The notes beneath the pieces were generated by a model. The model searched no databases and was not told the origin of the DNA. It saw only the letters and a list, made by a program, of their open reading frames with translations. From Oxalobacteraceae bacterium UBA7693 (GTDB lineage Bacteria > Pseudomonadota > Gammaproteobacteria > Burkholderiales > Burkholderiaceae_D), in NCBI GenBank assembly GCA_002482715.1, contig DLGN01000008.1, positions 1 through 5,518 on the forward strand: DNA of 5,518 bases, in the 5' to 3' direction. This document shows positions 1-4,201 of the stretch, piece after piece. The position numbers and the translations under genes were made by a program. How positions within the stretch are numbered: position 1 is the first letter of the stretch; every line of letters starts with the position of its first letter.

Positions 1-310
1 GTCCAAACCCTGCTGGCGCAGAGATCGTTAATTGACCACTGGCTTTTGCACTGCGTTCAGAAACGGAGGTTTCTGCTTCTTCTAACTCGGCAAGAATGCG
101 CTGGCAATCCTCTAAGAACGCAGCGCCTTCAATTGTTAATGCAATTTTACGAGTCGTGCGTTGCAAAAGCTTAACGTCGAGTCTTTCTTCTAAAGCATCG
201 AGGCGTCGGCCTATCATCGCAGGTGCCACACCTTCGGCGCGAGCAGCTGCAGATAAGCTACCACGAGTGGCAACTTCGGCAAAAGTCGAAATTTGTTTGA
301 ATTGATCCAT
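1..310 (-). CDS. LysR-family transcriptional regulator (5' part, cut by window edge)
   Basis: The first 103 codons of a LysR-type DNA-binding regulator; the ligand-binding domain lies outside the window. The start is the ATG at 310-308 (protein begins MDQFKQISTF), preceded on the minus strand by GGAG about nine bases upstream. Residues 1-60 are the winged helix-turn-helix: GSLSAAARAEGVAPAMIGRR (about 17-36) contains the HTH, and LDALEERLDVKLLQRTTR (about 37-54) is the typical LysR continuation. Residues about 62-90 form the Glu/Ala-rich linker helix, and GQLTISAPAGFG (92-103) opens the effector domain. The sequence resembles the CrgA-like LysR subgroup. It is divergent from aceB across a 452-base gap, the usual arrangement for a LysR protein controlling its neighbour and itself, so aceB control is likely but inferred. 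The effector cannot be told from this fragment. Confidence 0.93.
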   Translation of the reverse strand, partial: MDQFKQISTFAEVATRGSLSAAARAEGVAPAMIGRRLDALEERLDVKLLQRTTRKIALTIEGAAFLEDCQRILAELEEAETSVSERSAKASGQLTISAPAGFG

Positions 311-360
311 AGCAAGTCTCCGCCAAATGCAATTTCACTCTGAGAAATTGACTAAATTAT

Positions 361-382
361 TCGATATTCTGTCGATATTTTG
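361..382. repeat. 11-bp tandem direct repeat in the LysR-gene promoter region
   Basis: TCGATATTCTG (361-371) is followed directly by TCGATATTTTG (372-382), two copies of an 11-mer with a single mismatch. The 11-base period places both copies on about the same face of the helix. The pair lies some 50-70 bases upstream of the LysR-gene start codon, where its promoter should be. The minus strand just downstream reads AATAAT (357-352), a possible -10. The repeat could be a protein-binding site or chance in AT-rich DNA. Confidence 0.4.
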
Positions 383-398
383 TGCTGCTTATGAATTG

Positions 399-433
399 AA
401 TGCACATCTATTGCTAGTCGCAATTAGTGCATT
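399..433. promoter_or_regulatory. Nested inverted repeat, candidate LysR-type operator (gene-proximal to the regulator)
   Basis: An inner dyad ATTGC-TAGTC-GCAAT (410-424) is flanked by an outer dyad AATGCAC (399-405) and GTGCATT (427-433). The two centres differ by one base. The inner part contains T(411)-N11-A(423) inside a dyad, which is the established form of LysR-family binding sites. It lies about 100 bases upstream of the LysR start codon. A second 15-mer with the same ends occurs at 697-711 near aceB. That this LysR protein binds here is inferred. Confidence 0.5.
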
Positions 434-510
434 TTTACAGCGCTATTCTGTGCAAAATATACCTAGTCTTTTAACTAATAATAACAATAAATAGTTGATA
501 TTGGTTTATT

Positions 511-544
511 TGTGATTAAAAGTTAAAAATACTGTGATAAAACG
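511..544 (+). repeat. Direct repeat TGTGATWAAAA spaced 22 bases
   Basis: TGTGATTAAAAG (511-522) and TGTGATAAAACG (533-544) are near-identical 12-mers whose starts are 22 bases apart, about two helical turns. Each begins with TGTGA, the half-site of CRP/FNR-family operators, but the copies are direct, not inverted, and no TCACA partner lies six bases away, so a CRP site is not claimed. The location is mid-gap between the divergent genes. The function is unknown and chance is possible. Confidence 0.3.
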
Positions 545-602
545 AAGCATTATGTACACATAGATGTTGAATATACTTTGATTTACCTATTCATTTGCAT
601 CT

Positions 603-619
603 AAATTTGGCGCAAATTT
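603..619. promoter_or_regulatory. 17-bp perfect dyad upstream of aceB
   Basis: AAATTTG (603-609), GCG, CAAATTT (613-619) form perfect 7-base arms around a three-base centre. It is about 145 bases upstream of the aceB start codon and is the only GC-cored dyad in the AT-rich gap. It does not fit T-N11-A, so a regulator other than the LysR protein would be the better guess. There is no following T run, so a terminator is unlikely. The role is unknown. Confidence 0.35.
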
Positions 620-651
620 TTGATTTTCATAAATAAATTCTTCATATTTGA

Positions 652-679
652 TTGAATCATGCACTTCTACTGCTGTAAA
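652..679 (+). promoter_or_regulatory. Weak candidate sigma-70 promoter for aceB
   Basis: TTGAAT (652-657, four of six to consensus -35) is followed after 16 bases by TGTAAA (674-679, four of six to -10), with an extended TG motif at 671-672. The start of transcription would fall near 686, about 77 bases before the aceB ATG and just before the dyad at 697-711. An alternative is TTGATT (620-625) with CATATT (643-648). Neither is strong, as expected for an activator-dependent gene. Confidence 0.25.
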
Positions 680-696
680 TCGCTATTGAGGAATAA

Positions 697-711
697 ATTG
701 TGCACTGCAAT
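697..711. promoter_or_regulatory. Candidate LysR-type operator, aceB-proximal copy
   Basis: ATTGTGCACTGCAAT has the same ATTG-N7-CAAT outline as 410-424 and satisfies T(698)-N11-A(710). It contains the palindrome GTGCAC (700-705), echoing the GTGCAT/TGCAC elements around the other site. The centres of the two copies are 287 bases apart. CAAT continues into CAATGATTG (708-716), another small dyad. The site ends 51 bases before the aceB start codon. If the weak promoter at 652-679 is real, this site lies just downstream of it and would act as a repressor or looping site; otherwise the promoter lies elsewhere. Confidence 0.45.
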
Positions 712-762
712 GATTGAACCGTATTTTTACTATTTCTTTAAAATTTTTTGAGTGAGGCAGCT

Positions 763-2349
763 ATGACACAACTAACATTACCCGCAGGCATGCAAATTAC
801 TGGGGAAATTAAACCAGGATTTGAGCATATATTGACGATAGATGCCTTAAATCTGGTCGCTAAATTAAGTCGTCAATTCGAAGTCCGTCGGCAAGAATTG
901 CTCGCATTGAGAGTAGCACGTGCTGCGCGAATGGATGCTGGTGAGCGACCTGATTTTCTAGCAGAAACTGCACATATTCGGAATGCTGCATGGACGATTG
1001 CGCCGATTCCAAAAGCATTGGAATGTCGTCGGGTAGAGATCACGGGCCCAGTTGAACGCAAGATGATTATCAATGCGCTCAATTCAGGTGCTGATAGTTA
1101 TATGACTGACTTTGAAGATTCTAATACCCCAAATTGGGATAACCAAATAACAGGACAGCTCAATTTACGCGATGCGGTGCGTCGTACGATACGTCTCGAA
1201 CAAAATGGTAAAAGCTATCAATTGAATGAAAAGATCGCGACTTTGGTTGTACGTCCACGTGGTTGGCATTTGGATGAAAAACATGTCTTGGTCGACGGTA
1301 AGCGCGTATCTGGTGGGATCTTTGATTTTGCTTTATTTATGTTTCATAACGCGAAAGAGCAAATTGCCCGTGGCGCTGGACCTTTCTTCTATTTGCCTAA
1401 AATGGAATCACATTTGGAAGCGCGTTTGTGGAACGATATTTTTGTCATGACACAAGATGAGCTCGGTTTGCCACAAGGTACGATTAAGGCTACTGTCCTG
1501 ATTGAAACCATCGTCGCTGCATTTGAGATGGATGAGATTTTGTATGAGTTACGTGAGCATAGTTCTGGTTTGAATGCTGGCCGTTGGGACTATATTTTCT
1601 CATGCATTAAGAAGTTTAAAAATGATCAGAATTTTTGTTTGGCAGATCGCGCGAAAGTGACGATGACCGCACCTTTCATGCGTTCTTATGCCTTACTGTT
1701 GTTGAAGACCTGCCATCAGCGTAACGCGCCTGCAATTGGTGGCATGGCAGCCTTAATCCCGATCAAAAATGATCCTGAGAAAAATGAAATCGCGATGGCG
1801 GGTGTGCGGAATGATAAAGCACGTGACGCGTCCGATGGTTATGATGGTGGCAGGGTCGCGCATCCAGGATTGGTTGATCTGGCGATGGCGGAGTTTAAGA
1901 AAGTGTTGGGTGATGCACCGAATCAAATTGCGAAGAAGCGCCCCGACGTTGTTGTCAGTGCACAGGATTTAATGAACTTCCAACCAGAAACACCGATTAC
2001 CGAAGCGGGTCTACGCTACAACATCAATGTCGGCATACATTATCTTGGTGCATGGTTAGCAGGTAACGGTTGTGTGCCGATTCATAATTTGATGGAAGAT
2101 GCGGCGACCGCCGAAATCAGTCGCTCCCAAGTATGGCAATGGATTCGCTCTACAAAAGGTGTGCTGGAAGATGGTCGTAAGATCACTGCAGAAATGGTGC
2201 GCGAGATGATTGCGGAGGAATTGCTCAAAGTGAAGCTGTCTGTCGGTGATGGGGCAACTTATGATAGAGCAGCGCAAATTTTCGAAGAGATGTCGACTTC
2301 TGCTGAGTTTGCCGAGTTTTTGACCTTGCCTTTGTACGAAGAAATTTAA
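763..2349 (+). CDS. aceB: Malate synthase A (glyoxylate shunt)
   Basis: A complete 528-residue enzyme that condenses glyoxylate with acetyl-CoA to give malate and CoA in the cytoplasm, the second step of the glyoxylate bypass used for growth on acetate and fatty acids. The length matches malate synthase A (about 530 residues), not the longer isoform G. The family signature HSSGLNAGRWDYIF is at 266-279. Residues likely to be catalytic or Mg-binding, by position relative to E. coli AceB, are Arg166 in RPRGW, Glu248 in LIETI, Asp276 in RWDYIF and the base Asp446 in MEDAATAEISR. The C-terminus FLTLPLYEEI is typical. I chose the ATG at 763 because GAGG (754-757) sits five bases before it; an upstream in-frame TTG at 748 would put that site inside the gene. 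No isocitrate lyase gene adjoins it, unlike E. coli aceBAK, so it appears monocistronic, ending at the stem at 2442-2480. Confidence 0.97.
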   Translation: MTQLTLPAGMQITGEIKPGFEHILTIDALNLVAKLSRQFEVRRQELLALRVARAARMDAGERPDFLAETAHIRNAAWTIAPIPKALECRRVEITGPVERKMIINALNSGADSYMTDFEDSNTPNWDNQITGQLNLRDAVRRTIRLEQNGKSYQLNEKIATLVVRPRGWHLDEKHVLVDGKRVSGGIFDFALFMFHNAKEQIARGAGPFFYLPKMESHLEARLWNDIFVMTQDELGLPQGTIKATVLIETIVAAFEMDEILYELREHSSGLNAGRWDYIFSCIKKFKNDQNFCLADRAKVTMTAPFMRSYALLLLKTCHQRNAPAIGGMAALIPIKNDPEKNEIAMAGVRNDKARDASDGYDGGRVAHPGLVDLAMAEFKKVLGDAPNQIAKKRPDVVVSAQDLMNFQPETPITEAGLRYNINVGIHYLGAWLAGNGCVPIHNLMEDAATAEISRSQVWQWIRSTKGVLEDGRKITAEMVREMIAEELLKVKLSVGDGATYDRAAQIFEEMSTSAEFAEFLTLPLYEEI

Positions 2350-2368
2350 GCGGTGATATGAGGAGACT

Positions 2369-2403
2369 GCACCAGCTAATTCGATCAGAATTTAGCTCGG
2401 TGC
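2369..2403 (+). other. Bulged hairpin in the aceB 3' untranslated region
   Basis: GCACCAGCTAATTC (2369-2382), loop GATCA, then GAATTTAGCTCGGTGC (2388-2403) can form a 14-base-pair stem with two single-base bulges on the right arm. It starts 19 bases after the aceB stop codon and has no T run after it, so it is not an intrinsic terminator by itself. It could protect the mRNA 3' end or be part of a small RNA released from the 3' region. The structure is seen in sequence; the function is a guess. Confidence 0.5.
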
Positions 2404-2416
2404 TAATAAATGGCAA

Positions 2417-2435
2417 GATCAATCAGGTATTGATT
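2417..2435 (+). other. Small hairpin between aceB and the terminator
   Basis: GATCAAT (2417-2423), loop CAGGT, ATTGATT (2429-2435) form a seven-pair stem, one pair being G-U in RNA. With the stems at 2369-2403 and 2442-2480 it makes three consecutive hairpins that fill the aceB 3' region. It is AT-rich and weak alone. Confidence 0.35.
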
Positions 2436-2441
2436 ATTGTG

Positions 2442-2480
2442 CAATTAAAAAGCGAGCTCAGAAGGCTCGCTTTTTAATTG
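2442..2480. terminator. Bidirectional intrinsic terminator between convergent aceB and yggX
   Basis: CAATTAAAAAGCGAGC (2442-2457) and GCTCGCTTTTTAATTG (2465-2480) are perfect 16-base inverted arms around the seven-base loop TCAGAAG. The GC part of the stem is GCGAGC/GCTCGC, followed by TTTTT on the plus strand and, by symmetry, on the minus strand. It ends 15 bases from the yggX stop codon and lies about 90 bases after the aceB stop, so it can end both transcripts. Confidence 0.92.
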
Positions 2481-2495
2481 GATGTGTATTGATGC

Positions 2496-2768
2496 TTATT
2501 CACTTGGTGGCACATAACCTTGTGCAGCATCAGCACCATCACCGAAGAAATGTTTTTCCATTTGTGTTGCCAAATACTTGCGGGCACGCGTGTCCGCTAG
2601 ATTTAAGCGGTTTTCATTCACCAACATGGTTTGATGTTTTAACCAAGCTGCCCAAGCTTCTTTGGACACGCTTTCGTAAATTTTCTTTCCCAGTTCACCT
2701 GGATAGGTTGGGAAGTCCAAACCTTCAGCTTCTTTATCTAATTTAATGCAGTGGACCATGCGGGCCAT
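2496..2768 (-). CDS. yggX: Fe(II)-trafficking / oxidative damage protection protein, YggX family
   Basis: A complete 90-residue cytoplasmic protein of the YggX family, which in enteric bacteria helps protect labile Fe-S clusters against superoxide and is linked to iron handling. The family fingerprint is clear: HCIKL with the conserved Cys7, [10 protein letters not shown] (22-31), SKEAWAAW (35-42), [12 protein letters not shown] (46-57), and a C-terminal GYVPP. The length fits the family (about 90). The start ATG at 2768-2766 has AGGAG eight bases upstream on the minus strand; using Met4 would shorten the conserved start and worsen the spacing. It lies downstream of argA in the same direction with a 97-base gap that holds its own TATAAT (2834-2829) and a palindrome (2838-2853). 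It is convergent with aceB and ends at their shared terminator. Confidence 0.96.
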   Translation of the reverse strand: MARMVHCIKLDKEAEGLDFPTYPGELGKKIYESVSKEAWAAWLKHQTMLVNENRLNLADTRARKYLATQMEKHFFGDGADAAQGYVPPSE

Positions 2769-2828
2769 AATTGGTACTCCTTCAATAATTCAAAATTCTG
2801 AGGTGATAGCTGATACTTACGAATCGCG

Positions 2829-2834
2829 ATTATA
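2829..2834 (-). promoter_or_regulatory. Perfect TATAAT -10 box for yggX
   Basis: The minus strand reads TATAAT at 2834-2829, within TATAATCGCG. Transcription would start near 2822, giving a 5' leader of about 54 bases before the yggX ATG. No good -35 lies at 16-18 bases; TTACAC at 19 bases is the best (four of six). The same TATAATCGC string is found on the plus strand before hrpA. Confidence 0.6.
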
Positions 2835-2837
2835 CGT

Positions 2838-2853
2838 TTGAATCTCAATTCAA
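2838..2853. promoter_or_regulatory. Palindrome TTGAAT-CTCA-ATTCAA, resembling an ArgR (ARG) box
   Basis: A perfect 6+6 dyad with a four-base centre. The core TGAAT-N4-ATTCA equals all the fixed bases of the enterobacterial ARG box, whose centre is normally A/T; here it is CTCA, two of four. It lies 13 bases past the argA stop codon and just upstream of the yggX -10, covering the -35/spacer region, where a bound protein would block the promoter. It may instead be an RNA hairpin at the argA 3' end, but no T run follows. Whether this organism has an ArgR is unknown from the window. Confidence 0.4.
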
Positions 2854-2866
2854 GTGTAAGTGAGTA

Positions 2867-4177
2867 TCAAAGCTGCTTGATCAAGACCAAGGATTTGCGC
2901 TGCCAGTTATACATTTTTTGCCGATCTTTTGGCAGATCATCAACGCTGGCTTGCACGAAGCCACGCTTTAGAAACCAGTGCGCGGTGCGAGTTGTTAATA
3001 CAAACAATGAATGAAAGCCAGCACGCCGCGCACGTTTTTCCATATGCTTGAGAATTCTCTCGCCATCGCCTTGGCTCTGGACATCTGGATTTACTGTTAA
3101 GCACGCCATTTCTCCCATTTTGTCGAAAGGGAAAGGATAAAGTGCCGCACAACCGAAGATCACGCCATCATGCTCAATCACCGAGAAATAGTTGATCTCT
3201 CGTTCGATTAATTCACGACCACGTTTAACCAAAGTGCCATCGGCTTCCAGTGGTTCGATTAACTTAATAATGCCGCCCACATCTTCAATCGTTGCTTCGC
3301 GTAAGCTCTCGAGATTTTCAGTGGAAATCATCGTGCCCACGCCATCATGCGTAAATAGTTCTAATAAAGCTGAGCCATCAATTTTGTAAGGCACAATATG
3401 AATACGGGGGACGCCACCGCGCGAAGCTTTTACCGCATGTTCCAGATAGAACGCAGAATCGGATGGCAGGTATTTTTGCTCCAGTTCAAATTCAGCTTGT
3501 CTGTAAGAAAGCTCGCGAATTTCATCACCATCTTGGTCAACCATCATCGGCGTCTCGGAGATAAAAATTAACTTATCTGCGCGCAATGCGGTCGCAGCAG
3601 ATACCGCAACATCTTCCATGGTTAAATTGAATGCTTCACCCGTCGGTGAAAATCCTAGCGGTGACAATAAAACTAAGCTACCAGCATCTAAAATACGATC
3701 AATGGTATCGTACGCGACTTTACGGGTCGTTCCGGTTAACTGCAGATCGACGCCATCTACAATACCGATAGGCTTGGCGGTTACAAAATTGCCAGAGATA
3801 ATCCGAATCGCAGCATGTGCCATCGGCGTATTTGGCAGACCTTGACTGAAAGCCGCTTCAATATCTAAACGCAATTCACCAGCAGCTTCTTTGGAACATT
3901 CGAGTGCAGCCGTATCGGTAATGCGTATGCCATTATGAAAACGACCTTCAACATTACGCAGCGCGAGTTGCTCCGCAACCTGTGGACGTGAACCATGCAC
4001 GATCACAATCTTGATACCAAGCGCATGTAATAGCGATAAATCCTGCGCCAAAACGGGCAGGGCGCCAGCCACCACGAGTTCCCCCGGAAAGGCGACCACG
4101 AAGGTCTTTCCACGGAAGGCATGAATATAGGGCGCGACGGAGCGCAACCAGTGAACGAATTGAACAGAATTTTCCAT
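2867..4177 (-). CDS. argA: N-acetylglutamate synthase (amino-acid N-acetyltransferase)
   Basis: A complete 436-residue enzyme that acetylates glutamate with acetyl-CoA, the first step of arginine synthesis, usually inhibited by arginine. Residues about 20-280 are an amino-acid-kinase-like fold (RGKTFVVAF at 22-30, [14 protein letters not shown] at 53-66, ISGNF 127-131, [12 protein letters not shown] 180-191), which binds the allosteric arginine in this family. Residues about 295-436 are the GNAT acetyltransferase domain: CAALYPFP (343-350), [10 protein letters not shown] (355-364), acetyl-CoA loop QSQGDG (367-372), [17 protein letters not shown] (391-407), YNWQRKS (423-429). The length fits E. 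coli ArgA (443). The ATG at 4177 is forced: in frame upstream there is no start codon before a TGA at 4207-4205. No Shine-Dalgarno precedes it, and a TATAAT lies only six bases away. Pro31 replaces the first glycine of the usual GGE loop. Confidence 0.97.
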   Translation of the reverse strand: MENSVQFVHWLRSVAPYIHAFRGKTFVVAFPGELVVAGALPVLAQDLSLLHALGIKIVIVHGSRPQVAEQLALRNVEGRFHNGIRITDTAALECSKEAAGELRLDIEAAFSQGLPNTPMAHAAIRIISGNFVTAKPIGIVDGVDLQLTGTTRKVAYDTIDRILDAGSLVLLSPLGFSPTGEAFNLTMEDVAVSAATALRADKLIFISETPMMVDQDGDEIRELSYRQAEFELEQKYLPSDSAFYLEHAVKASRGGVPRIHIVPYKIDGSALLELFTHDGVGTMISTENLESLREATIEDVGGIIKLIEPLEADGTLVKRGRELIEREINYFSVIEHDGVIFGCAALYPFPFDKMGEMACLTVNPDVQSQGDGERILKHMEKRARRAGFHSLFVLTTRTAHWFLKRGFVQASVDDLPKDRQKMYNWQRKSLVLIKQL

Positions 4178-4183
4178 GGACGA

Positions 4184-4191
4184 ATTATAAT
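4184..4191. promoter_or_regulatory. Shared palindromic -10 element of divergent argA and hrpA
   Basis: ATTATAAT is a perfect palindrome that reads TATAAT on the minus strand (4189-4184, towards argA) and on the plus strand (4186-4191, towards hrpA). Six bases after the minus-strand box comes the A of the argA ATG, the normal distance to a transcription start. On the plus strand the start would fall at about 4196-4198, four to six bases before the hrpA ATG. The -35 regions are poor: TTAGAT for argA at 17 bases, and TTGAAC (4160-4165) for hrpA at 20 bases. Symmetric -10 elements that fire both ways are known in bacteria. Confidence 0.6.
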
Positions 4192-4201
4192 CGCAGGTAC
4201 T

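Larger units (their letters stand above)
311..762. other. AT-rich divergent intergenic region between the LysR gene and aceB
   Basis: This 452-base gap holds no convincing gene on either strand. It is visibly richer in A and T than the flanking coding DNA and is crowded with short dyads and repeats (361-382, 399-433, 511-544, 603-619, 649-659, 697-716). It must contain the promoters of both divergent genes. The length is generous for two promoters, which leaves room for distant operator sites or DNA looping. No sigma-54 site with correct GG-N10-GC spacing was seen. Confidence 0.8.

Noticed and set aside
96..305. Plus-strand open frame opposite the LysR gene
   Set aside because: It is antisense to a clear LysR DNA-binding domain and its translation resembles no protein family I know.
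606..622. Sigma-54 promoter suggested by TTTGGCGCAAATTTTTG
   Set aside because: The GG at 609-610 is not followed ten bases later by GC (TG is there), so the essential -12 element is missing.
748..762. TTG at 748 as the aceB start, adding five residues
   Set aside because: The GAGG ribosome site at 754-757 lies inside that extension and is well placed for the ATG at 763; the TTG has only an A/T-rich run before it.
873..1082. Open frame on the minus strand inside aceB (and similar ones at 2056-2277 and 2225-2422)
   Set aside because: They are shadows of a strongly conserved coding frame, with no family resemblance and no ribosome site.
2838..2853. Terminator for argA formed by the TTGAAT/ATTCAA stem
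   Set aside because: The stem is only six AT-rich pairs and is followed by ACG, not a T run, on the minus strand; an operator fits better.
4151..4201. Upstream GTG (4151) or TTG (4160) as the hrpA start
   Set aside because: Both are in frame but have no ribosome site and would make hrpA overlap divergent argA; the ATG at 4202 has at least a weak AGGT.
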